The translations under genes and the position numbers were made by a program. From Wuchereria bancrofti (lineage: Eukaryota; Nematoda; Chromadorea; Rhabditida; Onchocercidae), in the NCBI GenBank assembly GCA_005281725.1, contig SSBO01000056.1, positions 1 to 20,148 on the forward strand: a stretch of 20,148 nt of DNA, read 5' to 3'. Positions 1 to 7,735 of this stretch are shown here, one piece after another (position 1 is the stretch's first letter; the number at the start of each line of letters is the position of its first letter). A model generated the notes under the pieces. It had not been told where the DNA came from. It searched no databases and saw only the letters and a program-made list of their open reading frames with translations.

Positions 1-1267
1 AACTTGAATAATACCATCGTGGGTGTCAAGAGCCCTAGCGGATCGTATTGTGAAGCTATAAAGCGAAGAATGTTTCTTTTCGTTATTTCACATTCTTGCA
101 TGGCTTCTGCACGACCTTGATTACGTCTTTTTCGGGTATCCAAGTGATGCCGAGAAGCTTTATGGGCCCATCGGAAATTTTGTCTTCTTTAGGAAATTTT
201 GTCATTCTTCTTTCTTTCATATATTCATTGAAATTCTTATCGTTGGAGGTGAACTCTCGAATGTTCATCGCTGCATCTTTGAATATGGCTTTTGTTTTGC
301 GGTATTTATTTAGCGCCTCCTTTGTTCTTTCGGCTGCTATTAAAACGTTATGAACGTATAAGTTTTTCCTGATTTCTAATGCCGTTCTATTGCCAATAGT
401 CTCTAGGTGATGGTTCAGCGTGGCTGATAAGAAGAAGGGTGAAGCCACAATTCCAAATAGTACTCTCTTAAACCGATAGCTTGTAATGTTTTCTTCGCTG
501 AGAGGTTTTTTCGCGTCCTTTATCCATAGGAATCTTGTACAGTTTCTTTCGTTTGGGTGTAGTTCTAGTTGTAGAAAAGGCTTTTCCACATCCGCAACTA
601 CAGCTATCTTCATCGTACGAAATGGGAAAAGTATTCCGACTAAGTCGGGAAGTATTATGGATCCTTTATACATGACATCGTTCAGGCTTCTTATTCCTTT
701 GAGATGCGTTGAGGCATCGTGGACGATTCTCAGTTTGGGTTTGTGCGGAGCTATAACTTTGTGATGTGGAAGATAGTGAATAATCTCTTCCTCATCCATT
801 TCTGGAGACACTTGTTCAATTATGTTTTGCCTCACCTGGTCTTGAATGGTTTCATCGTATTGGCAGAATAATGCTTTGTTATTTTTGAGCCTGTTTACCA
901 ATGCTTTCAAGCGTTCGTAACATAAGCCGTAGTGACTCACCAACGTATTCTTCGATTCTTTCCATGGCTATCCTTTTAAGGCTTGTTCATCATCGTCTTC
1001 ACGTGGCTTGTCAAGCACTCCTATGAGTTCGAGTCTCCAGAACCGGTCAATATCCTGATTGTCTGATTTGTTGTTCGTGCGGGCTATAACCGTCTGGACT
1101 GCTACTTCATCTGTGCGATTAGCTTCATTAACATAACCGCTACCACTCAACATCTGTCCCATCTTTGTTTCATACAGTATGAATCCAGATTCTAATCTTT
1201 CGTTTGGTTCCAGTCGATAAGATTTCCTAGGTAATCGTTGCCGAGTAGTATATCGGGTTTCTTGCAA
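1..1267 (-). pseudogene. BEL/Pao reverse transcriptase region, broken and partial
   Basis: In an active element this would copy element RNA into DNA. From about 1200 down to 83 one frame reads the protease-RT linker (FWRLELIGV) and then RT, interrupted by one in-frame TAG at 968-970. About twenty residues that the plus-strand relative has at this point are absent. RT landmarks seen are LRIVHDAS, the first catalytic block VVADVEK and SYRFKRVLFG. The second catalytic block, normally YVDD, reads YVHN (347-358), so both aspartates are lost. The frame stops at 83-85; RT/RNase H connection sequence ([11 protein letters not shown]) continues in another frame to the window edge, which indicates a frameshift near 83-90. 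Identity as BEL/Pao RT is confident; it cannot be active. Confidence 0.9.
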
Positions 1268-2249
1268 TAGCTAATGCAACACTCTAATCAATCCCTTTCC
1301 ATCGAAATTGAGGTATCCTGTTCTTGTAAATTCACTACTTCTAATTTTCCGGTTAGTTGCTCTTTGACATAGGCTTCGCATGTAATGATTCCCATTTCCA
1401 GCGTTCTTATACCAAAGTTTGCTTTTGTCATCTGGTGTTCTTTGTTCGTTCTTCCTCCAAATGATGCGATAATAACCTCTTCTTTCGTAACCTCTTGGAG
1501 ATTTGTCGACTGGCTAGATCCTTTGAGATGAAAGTTACCTGCGACTCTGTATCAAATAGTACTAGTGCCCTTGCTTTCAACTTTGGTACTTCCGGATTGA
1601 CTACTTCAATTTCTTGGCACATAAGAAAGACTTTCCTGTTTCGTGACTCTTTTTGGCAAGTTACGCCATTAACTGCATACACAGGTTCCTCTGCCTTTTT
1701 ACTGGAACAGCTTATTTGGCCATTACTCTTGCGTTCGTTGCATAGGGCCGATTTATGCAGTCCCTTGCAATGGTAACACTGCTTGATCTTCGTGTCACAG
1801 TTTTTTGTCGTGTGATCCGGCTTCATGCATTTTAGGCAAGCGTTTATCTCTTTTAAACGCTCATATCGTTGCTTCGATGTAGGATACTCTTTACACTGGT
1901 CATCCCAGTGCTCTTTGTTGCAAAACACGCAGTTTCTCCTAGAGTTCGTTTCTGGTTTTGATTTATCGATTGAAGTAGCCCTCATATTGCCACAGTTGCT
2001 ACTGGTTACCGCGAGAACCGAGGTTTCATTTTTGAATCGCTTCGCGGTCTGGTAGTCTCGCGTCTTTGTATTTCGATTTTGATTTAACTCGTGTTCGCTT
2101 GAGTTCGCTTGATTTTGTATCGCATCTTCGACCTCCAACACTTGCTTTAAGTATTGTCGGAGTTTGCTTACTGACCAGGATTTATCCTTTAGTCTTTGTT
2201 TATGTACTTCTATTAGTATTTGTTTCTTCAGATTTCTTTCGATGAACAT
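1200..2249 (-). pseudogene. BEL/Pao nucleocapsid zinc knuckles and aspartic protease, frameshifted
   Basis: The frame 2249-1428 carries the C-terminal part of gag. Three CCHC-like knuckles follow in order, starting CVFC, CLKC and CYHC; they would bind element RNA. The retropepsin active site is next: the usual DTGS reads DTES (about 1542-1553), so the conserved glycine after the catalytic Asp-Thr is lost. The frame ends in a basic, unrelated tail after a shift near 1495. Further protease sequence continues in a second frame, including the C-terminal LLGNDYL signature (about 1228-1248). Another shift near 1200 leads into the RT-linker frame. At least two frameshifts therefore lie in this block. 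The knuckle-protease-RT order matches the plus-strand copy, but the sequences differ enough to mark another lineage. Confidence 0.88.
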
Positions 2250-2291
2250 CTACCAACTTGTTTGCTCAGTATCTCCTAATTCCTGCAATTG

Positions 2292-3128
2292 TCAGAGTAT
2301 TCTTTCAATCGTTTTGATGTTAGTTCTCCAGCCTCGATCGTTCTTCTTGATGGAGAAGAGGTCATTGTATAGCAGACTCATGATCATATACGTGTCACCG
2401 TATTTCTCCATTAGTATCTCTCGGATGAGATTGTAATTTTCTGGTGATACCTCGTATCCCTTTATTGCTTCTAATGCATCCCGTTTTAAACACGAAAGGA
2501 AATAATTGAATTTTTGGATGTCTGGGAGATTCTGGTTGTGAACTGCTGACTCGAATCCACTCCAGAAGGTTCTCCATTCACGTGGATCTCCGTTGAATGT
2601 TGACAATTGCAGCTGAGGCAATTTCACCGCCGCGATACTGTTTGCTTGGAGGTTTGCCGCGCTTCCTTGTCTCGACAGTTTGGTACTGCTGTCCCGATCT
2701 GATCTGTATTTGTGTATATTTTCCGAGTGTTGGATTAGATCGGTTATTTCATCTCTGTATTTGTTTAAAGTGGTTATTGCTTTCGTCCCTCGACTCATCA
2801 AATTCACAATTCCGTCCTCGTCTTCTACCATTTCTGCATATTTCTTCCAGTCTTCTTCTTGTTGTTGGGAGAAGTATTTCGAAGGATGAACTCTTTCAAT
2901 TCTTTGTCCACGTCCTCCAGCCTACGTACATATATCCTGTCTATCATTTCATTCAATCCTGTCTATCATTTCATTGATATCGCTTCTTTTCTCCTTGCAT
3001 TGCTTATGCATTTCTTCGTAATTTAATTGGTCATCGATGGGTTGCGTCTCCAATCCCTTTATCTCTTCGAAGGCTTCTAGTATTTCTTTTTTCGCCGGGT
3101 TTGCGCTCAAAACTGTCGCAAACGCCAT
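2292..3128 (-). pseudogene. BEL/Pao gag (DUF1759 type), broken
   Basis: Gag would form the particle that packages element RNA. The likely ATG is at 3128 (protein begins MAFATVLSANPAKK), chosen because a longer frame starts only with a TTG inside the primer-binding site. The first piece stops after NEMIDRIE because of a 22-bp tandem duplication (2934-2977). The second piece (2831-2292) holds the diagnostic core: LPQLQLSTFNGDPREWRTFW, then FNYFLSCLKRDALEAIKGYE, a DUF1759 pattern. It stops near 2292. The C-terminal gag/zinc-knuckle frame starts only at 2249, implying another frameshift between. The family call is secure. The coding sequence is a pseudogene. Confidence 0.9.
2934..2977. repeat. 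22-bp tandem duplication inside gag
   Basis: Two adjacent 22-base units (2934-2955 and 2956-2977) share an identical 20-base core, cctgtctatcatttcatt plus its preceding bases, and differ at one base near the end. Since 22 is not a multiple of three, the second copy shifts the minus-strand gag frame and brings a stop codon directly after it. Seen directly in the sequence. Confidence 0.9.
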
Positions 3129-3145
3129 CCCGGCTCGTGGCACCA
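3128..3145 (-). promoter_or_regulatory. Primer-binding site of the minus-strand retroelement
   Basis: On the minus strand this 18-mer begins TGGTGCCACGAG, the TGG start expected of a site pairing with the CCA end of a tRNA. It lies eight bases after the LTR end (..GCGACA). It directly abuts and overlaps by one base the gag ATG. The primer tRNA was not identified. Confidence 0.7.
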
Positions 3146-3178
3146 ACTTATTCTGTCGCGAAATTTTGAATTTGATGC

Positions 3179-3184
3179 TTTATT
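3179..3184 (-). terminator. AATAAA polyadenylation signal in the LTR
   Basis: AATAAA on the minus strand, 10 bases downstream of the end of SL1. If transcription starts at SL1, this signal lies in the LTR R region, as needed for 3' processing of element RNA. Confidence 0.6.
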
Positions 3185-3193
3185 GCTAATTAC

Positions 3194-3215
3194 CTCAAAC
3201 TTGGGTAATTAAACC
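3194..3215 (-). promoter_or_regulatory. Exact 22-nt SL1 spliced-leader sequence inside the LTR
   Basis: On the minus strand these 22 bases begin GGTTTAATTACCC and end AAGTTTGAG, identical over all 22 positions to the nematode SL1 leader. They are followed by GTAATT, so SL1 is followed by GT as in the SL RNA donor. Thirty bases upstream is a TATA-like box. This is not an SL RNA gene: the rest of the SL RNA (Sm site and stem-loops) is absent. The likely role is the start of the LTR R region, so element RNA would begin with SL1; that role is inferred. Confidence 0.93.
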
Positions 3216-3236
3216 ACAAATTTTAAAACACAAAAA

Positions 3237-3246
3237 TTAATATAAA
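3237..3246 (-). promoter_or_regulatory. TATA-like box upstream of the SL1 start
   Basis: TTTATATTAA on the minus strand, with the TATA core beginning 29 bases before the first G of SL1. The spacing is that expected of a TATA box for a transcript starting at the SL1 5' end. Short AT-rich motifs are common in this DNA, so support comes mainly from the spacing. Confidence 0.45.
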
Positions 3247-3576
3247 TCACTTGAGGATACAACTCTTTAGTATAAATTAACAGTATAACATAAGCGGATA
3301 AAGCTAAAGCGTTTTAGAACCCTTGACCCAACCAAACCATATAAGAAAGAAAAACTATAATAATGATTTAGTAAGGAAGTAGGGAGGGATTACTGGATGA
3401 TTTGGAGAACAAGAAGATTAAAAGTCAGTTAATACAGTAATGTAAATGTATAAGGAGATTTAATTTAAAACAAAGAAAGTGTTAACATAAATTGTTAGCC
3501 TTTAGCTACACATTCTTAATTTTACAACCTTGTACATATCACTGTAATTTTATCATCTTTGTTCGCCTTTAGCAAC

Positions 3577-3593
3577 ACTTGGGTAATTAAACC
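3577..3593 (-). repeat. Second, partial SL1 copy (first 17 nt)
   Basis: On the minus strand 17 bases, GGTTTAATTACCCAAGT, match the start of SL1 exactly; the sequence then departs (GTTGC..). It lies 378 bases upstream of the complete copy, in the same orientation. It sits next to a roughly 70-base diverged duplication (gcctttagc motifs near 3500 and 3571). It may be the R start of an older LTR fragment. Confidence 0.75.
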
Positions 3594-3899
3594 ATTTCTC
3601 GTTTGTTGCCGTTATTAACGAAAGATTATCCGTCTATCAGTTAAAATGTCCTATGAACGCGTCGTCCTATTGGTGTCCTAAGAGCGAATCCCTATTATTC
3701 GTCCTCGTAACCGTTTTCTTCTAACGCGACCTAAGCACGCTCTAACACCACCGTTCCCCAACCCGTCGACCCGATGTAATATCCATAATAAGAAATTGCT
3801 CTGCTTATACCGCTGAGAGCGCTTCTTTGTTGAGATCAAATCCACATCGTTAATTTGCTCTTTTATTATCTGGTTGCTCCTTTCCCATTTTTGTGTTGC

Positions 3900-4080
3900 C
3901 TGTTAGGTTGACTCCTTTGTTAGCGCCCTCCCTTGTTTCTTTATTAACAATAAGATCCTTTATACACTATATACAATCCCTTTCTTTAGTTACTATATTA
4001 ATACTTTCGGCCTATTTGCCGACATGAACTTTTGTTAAATTTGTGAACTTAATTGTACTAGTACCTTAATATTTTGCACT
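3900..4080 (+). repeat. Possible degenerate 5' LTR of the plus-strand element
   Basis: A CCCTCCC..TTTCTT..TTAACAA..TTTATA run (from 3926) resembles the same block in the two clearer LTRs. At 4043-4060 a TTAATT..AGT stretch preceded by TTTGTG is a weak echo of SL1 and its upstream bases. No clean PBS or TG..CA ends are visible. The minus-strand LTR may have replaced or eroded this end. Confidence 0.35.
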
Positions 4081-4181
4081 TTTATATAATTGCACCAGTT
4101 TTTTTTGATATTGTAATTTTGTTTCTTTTCTCATTTGTGACTTATACTGTGATTGCTTTTGAGTGTTACGTACCTATTACA

Positions 4182-4754
4182 ATGAGTGCTGGCATTAGAA
4201 AAACAGCTCAAGGAACAGCAGAAAAGCTGCAGGAATTAATTGTGGTCATCCCTCCCTGAATGGAACCACCAGAGAACAGTACCGCACTGGAAACACGACA
4301 ACTTTATGATACCTAACTCAAAAAAGTACAGGACCTAAAGCGCAGAATTAAAGACAGCGTACAGTGCTTCCAACAAAAAGAACAAAGATGGGGAGATATT
4401 ATGGACACTATGGAAAAAGAACAACTAAAGAAGAAGGAACAACTGTATGAAGAGGCCCAAAAAGAAGGTTTTCTACACACACTAGAAATCGGACGACATG
4501 GATTGTTTACGCTAATTTCAAACGTACAACGACTGGAACAAGCTATACAAACCATTGATATGGAAATAGACAGCATAGAATCTCCAACTCCAGTTCCAAC
4601 TGCACCACTTGTCGGTCAAATCCAACTTCCAAAAATGGAAATGAAGACTTTTGATGGCACTCTTACTGCATGACCAGTATTCTGGGATTGGTTCCGAACC
4701 GCCGTATGATCAACCAATCCCTCCGCTAAACAAACGTACCTTCGGGGCTGTCTT
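4182..4754 (+). pseudogene. BEL/Pao gag, N-terminal and middle part, with in-frame stops
   Basis: The ATG at 4182 opens MSAGIRKTAQGTAEKLQELI. The same frame then runs on, interrupted by TGA 4257, TAA 4314, TGA 4671 and TGA 4707, and is continuous with the long open frame starting at 4755. Between the stops lie a charged, coiled-coil-like stretch (KEQLKKKEQLYEEAQKEG) and the start of the DUF1759 core (LPKMEMKTFDG, then FWDWFRTAV). No insertions or deletions are needed to stay in frame: the damage seen here is point stops only. The product would be the particle protein of the element. Confidence 0.85.
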
Positions 4755-6590
4755 GTGGGAGCAGCAGCCTCACTCATAGAACCCTACGTGCTACGGACCC
4801 AGAATTATGAAGTAGTTCTCGCAGCACTAAAAAAGCGATATGAACGGCCGGCAGCAATCAAACAAGCTCTATACAGAGAACTAGAAAGATTGCCTAGAGC
4901 GAAAGAAGGTAATCTACGAACCACTATAGAAGCTATTGATCGAATAATAGAATTACTCGGATTCCAAGGGGAAGATGTTAATTCAACTCTTATAATCTAT
5001 CTCATAAAACAAAAGCTTCCAAAGTCCATATTGGAGAAAATAGAATACGAGAAATCTGAATGGACAGTACCCACCTTAAGAGATCGCCTAGCAACCTTTG
5101 TTATTGCTGAAGAAAATGTGGCAAGTATATTAGGCTATGCCTCAAAAGAATCATACAGTCCGCATTGGGACACAATGGAGATGTCAAAACTGACATCAGC
5201 ACTACCAACGATCAACACGAAACATAATCTCCCGGCAAGAAAAAATGAAGCAACCTTAACGCACCCACCTAGAACGAACAGAAGGTGTTCGTTCTGCACA
5301 AAACCACATCGTACTCATGAATGCCGAAAATTTTCTACACCTGATGAACGCTCGAAACGAGTGGTAGAACTAAAATTATGTTTTTTGTGCTTGAAAGAAG
5401 GACATAGATCAAAAGATTGCAAAGCTTCACAGTGCTTCAAATGCGGGCGAAGACACCATCCGGCATTATGCTCACCTGCAAACAACACGGACAATAAAGT
5501 TACGAAGAACACACCAGTAAATCAAACAACAATCCACCTTGCAACGACAGAAACTAATGCAACATTCGCAAATATCAGAACATCTCCCAATAACCTTACG
5601 CCATTGTGGTGTATAGAAGGATTTGCCAGTAACCCACGAAATCACCATAATAGTAAAAAAGTAATGGTACTCCTGGATACAGGCAGCGAAAGATCTTATA
5701 TCACAAAAAATCTCGCACAGACATTAAAAATGACTGACAGTCAGCACGAGACACTGTCAGTTGGACCTTTCGCAGCAACAAAACCAATCACAATGGAAAC
5801 CAGACGACTTCAGGTCGTCCTTGAAAGCCAGGATCGCCAAACCAAAGAAGTAGTAACCGTCAACACAGTTCCTAGGATCTTACACCGCCCGCTACAATAC
5901 GCCAAAATAAAAATGAATGTAAGACAACGACATGATATCCAAACAGCGTTACAGGAACCTGAATTACTTTTGGGGGCAGATGTCATTTCAAGAATTCTCC
6001 TACCCCAAACAACTCTTCGCCAAGGCAATTTTATTATAATTGCGACAACACTAGGTCAAATAGTAACGCGAGCAGAACCGCCACAATCAATCGACAGCAA
6101 CGTCTGCACGGTAACAGTGGACCCCGTCGAAACATTTTGGAACCTTGAACTGATGGGAATCAAGGAAGACGAAGTCAAAGAAGAAGATATCATAGCTCAG
6201 GAACATTTTGACCGAAATGTCCACACTAATGAAGAAGGAAGAATAGTGGTAAGCTTTCCCTGGAGACCAAAGCAGGATAATTTGCGCCCACTATCAGACA
6301 ATTTTGCACTCTCGTCCGCAAGACTTTACTCCCGGAACAAATTACAATCAAAACCCGAATTAATTTCGCGGTACCATCAGACCATTCAAAACCATATCGC
6401 GAATGGAATAATAGAACCCACAATGTGCCAACACAACAACGAGTATTTCTTCCTGCACCAACCGATTTGGAATGAGAACAATATTTCAACCAAATTACGT
6501 GTTGTCTTTGATGCAAGTGCGAAGCTACAAAAACAGTCAAGCTTAAATGAATATATTTTACGTGGACCCGAATATCGAACTAGAAGATGA
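4755..6590 (+). pseudogene. BEL/Pao gag core, zinc knuckles, protease and truncated RT
   Basis: This 611-codon open stretch continues the gag frame from 4182, so its first Met is not the real start. Residues 1-125 are the rest of DUF1759 (YERPAAIKQALYRELERLP). Three zinc knuckles start at about residues 178 (CSFC), 209 (CFLC) and 227 (CFKC). The retropepsin has an intact LLDTGS (Asp about 308) and LLLGAD (about 405-409). A linker with FWNLELMGIKEDE leads to the RT N-terminus with LRVVFDASA near 580. The frame then breaks at a deletion junction near 6565-6572, before either catalytic RT block. Unlike the minus copy, protease active-site residues are preserved. It cannot make a working RT or integrase. 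Confidence 0.9.
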
Positions 6591-6657
6591 CGAAGATGAA
6601 GAAAAGCTATCCATCCGTCCTCTATTCGGGGGGAGGAAAACGATATCAAAGAGCTAA
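6571..6657 (+). pseudogene. C-terminal tail of pol after the internal deletion
   Basis: A second frame, +1 relative to gag-pol, reads an acidic run LEDDEDEEKLSIRPLFGGRK and ends at TAA 6655-6657. An acidic stretch followed by a polypurine-encoded GGR just before the LTR fits the end of a BEL/Pao pol. The assignment rests on position beside the PPT/LTR more than on a known motif. Confidence 0.55.
6628..6640 (+). other. Polypurine tract
   Basis: Thirteen purines, GGGGGGAGGAAAA, lie between the end of pol and the 3' LTR. This is the expected position of the plus-strand primer for LTR reverse transcription. The LTR start just after it is not obvious, as no TG follows immediately. Confidence 0.65.
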
Positions 6658-6965
6658 GAACAGACTGATAACAAGTCCAGTCATTTTGTTTGCTGCTTTT
6701 CTCGAGTCGGGAGTGCCGCCACAATGGCGGAGCTATAACGTAGTGAACAAAGATTATTGTTTTAAGTGATTTTAATCCGCTTTGTAACCTTAACATCCAT
6801 AAAATCCCTCCCAATTTTCTTCCTTACAAAGTCATTCATTATAGTTTCTTGTTTTGGTATGGCTCGGTTGGGAGGTGTCTAGCTTGCTTATATCTTTAAA
6901 TTATATTTGTATGTTATGTATCAATTCGTTATTGTAATGCTGTATAATTTTTAATGTTAATCTGT

Positions 6966-6987
6966 GGTTTAATTACTCAAGTTTGAG
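6966..6987 (+). promoter_or_regulatory. SL1 spliced-leader sequence in the LTR (21 of 22 bases)
   Basis: Begins GGTTTAATTACTC and ends AAGTTTGAG; the only difference from SL1 is C to T at leader position 12. It is followed by GTTTGA, so the GAG|GT junction is kept. A TATAAT lies 23 bases upstream (6943-6948) and AATAAA starts 9 bases downstream. The location within the LTR matches the minus-strand copy, so SL1 belongs to the LTR family and is not a chance insertion in one copy. Confidence 0.92.
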
Positions 6988-6995
6988 GTTTGAAT

Positions 6996-7001
6996 AATAA
7001 A
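6996..7001 (+). terminator. AATAAA polyadenylation signal in the LTR
   Basis: AATAAA just downstream of SL1, in the same relative position as in the minus-strand LTR. Confidence 0.6.
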
Positions 7002-7017
7002 GTATTTCACAAAGACT

Positions 7018-7735
7018 CCCACAGTACACGTACACAGAACGGAACCAGTACAAATTCGAGAATCTACCAATATCGAAGGCAAAGAAGTCAACGATCTGAA
7101 CTATCAAGAAAGGAAAACTACTTTGTTTCGCAAGGAAGCAGAGCAGTAAGAAAGAAATACTAAATTTGTTTTTACATCATCCATGCATTTATTGCCAAGT
7201 ATAGTGCTACAAATATAGCAGTATTTTGATGATGTTAAAATCTACAAACAATAACTAGCTCGACTATATTCAAAATACTATAAATGTAAGAAAGGAAGAA
7301 CGAATTTACAGGGAAACTGCCAATTAATAAAAAGGTATTTTAAGATTATCAAGCAATAAAAAAAAGTTAAAAAAAGCTTTAAAGTTATATAAAAACAACT
7401 ATCAGTCAGCAATTCGTCGCCTAGATCCAGGATATACAATTCAAGGCCTAACTCTTTCACAGGAAATATCTAAAACGTCCCACAAATAACAGTAAGTATA
7501 CCACAGTTACACTTACTGACATTTAGCGGTGATTCAAAAAGATGGAGGCATTTCTGGAACAGTTCCGATGCCACAGTCTATCACTTCACAAACTGAGTTA
7601 TTTAATGTTCTCTCTAAAAGGAGAAGTCCTTTAGCTGTTAGAGGCAACAATATTGCTTCTCAGAACTAAGACAGCATTAGAAAGACTTTAATCGAAAATT
7701 TTGGAAAGACATCCGTTATAAGATTCTGATTTAAA
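7018..7735 (+). pseudogene. Third BEL/Pao gag relic behind the plus-strand LTR
   Basis: At 7498-7560 the translation reads PQLHLLTFSGDSKRWRHFW, matching the DUF1759 opening of the minus-strand gag (LPQLQLSTFNGDPREWRTFW). After a shift, SYLMFSLKGEVL and then AVRGNNIASQN, and near 7690 TLIENFGKTS, correspond to FNYFLSCLKRDAL.. and LMEKYGD of that gag. An upstream open stretch to the stop at 7147 contains NDLNYQE, resembling DQLNYEE; its distance to the DUF1759 core (about 400 bases) is close to that in the minus-strand gag. Several frameshifts and stops break it. It belongs to a lineage closer to the minus-strand element than to the plus-strand one it follows. Confidence 0.7.

Larger units (their letters stand above)
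1..3830 (-). mobile_element. Degenerate BEL/Pao LTR retrotransposon (minus-strand copy, 5' part)
   Basis: Read on the minus strand the order is LTR, primer-binding site, gag (DUF1759-type), three zinc knuckles, aspartic protease, linker, reverse transcriptase. This is the BEL/Pao arrangement. The element leaves the window at position 1 partway through pol, so RNase H, integrase and the 3' LTR are not seen. It is dead: gag, the protease region and RT are each broken by frameshifts or stops, and catalytic residues of protease and RT are changed. The outer (high-coordinate) LTR boundary is uncertain because it runs into the start of an oppositely oriented element. Family assignment is confident; boundaries are not. 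Confidence 0.9.
3154..3830 (-). repeat. 5' LTR of the minus-strand BEL/Pao element
   Basis: The inner end reads ..TTTCGCGACA on the minus strand, a typical ..CA terminus, eight bases from the primer-binding site. Blocks are shared with the LTR at about 6641-7015: a CCCTCCC..CTTCCTTAC block (3382-3388 region against 6806-6812), a GGTTGGG block, the SL1 sequence, and AATAAAG. Within it are an AATAAA signal (complement of 3179-3184), SL1 (3194-3215) and a TATA-like box (3237-3246). The outer boundary is not resolved and may lie anywhere from about 3600 to 3850. Confidence 0.7.
3850..7015 (+). mobile_element. Deletion-derivative BEL/Pao retrotransposon (plus-strand copy)
   Basis: Order on the plus strand: degenerate 5' LTR/leader, gag, zinc knuckles, protease, start of RT, then the final codons of pol, polypurine tract and LTR. 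The RT catalytic core, RNase H and integrase are missing, so this is an internally deleted, non-autonomous or dead copy. Gag through RT stays in one frame (0 mod 3) from 4182 to 6590 apart from four stop codons. Its gag and protease are clearly different from those of the minus-strand neighbour, while the LTRs are related. It faces that neighbour head to head. Confidence 0.88.
6641..7015 (+). repeat. LTR of the plus-strand element
   Basis: Shares with the LTR at 3154 onward the CCCTCCC..CTTCCTTAC block (6806 on), a TATAGTTTCTT / GGTTGGG block, SL1 (6966-6987) and AATAAAG (6996-7002). A CCGCCA-CAA-TGGCGG hairpin occurs near 6715-6730. The left edge could lie anywhere between 6641 and about 6690; the right edge is probably one of the ..CACA strings at 7006-7023. 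It may also have served as 5' LTR for the gag relic that follows. Confidence 0.75.

Noticed and set aside
3194..3215. SL1 match as part of an SL RNA gene or 5S/SL cluster
   Set aside because: No SL RNA body with Sm site or stem-loops follows; the flanks are LTR sequence with AATAAA and a PBS.
4074..4181. Longer N-terminus for the plus-strand gag starting at 4074
   Set aside because: The extension is hydrophobic, T-rich leader sequence; the ATG at 4182 starts a gag-like protein.
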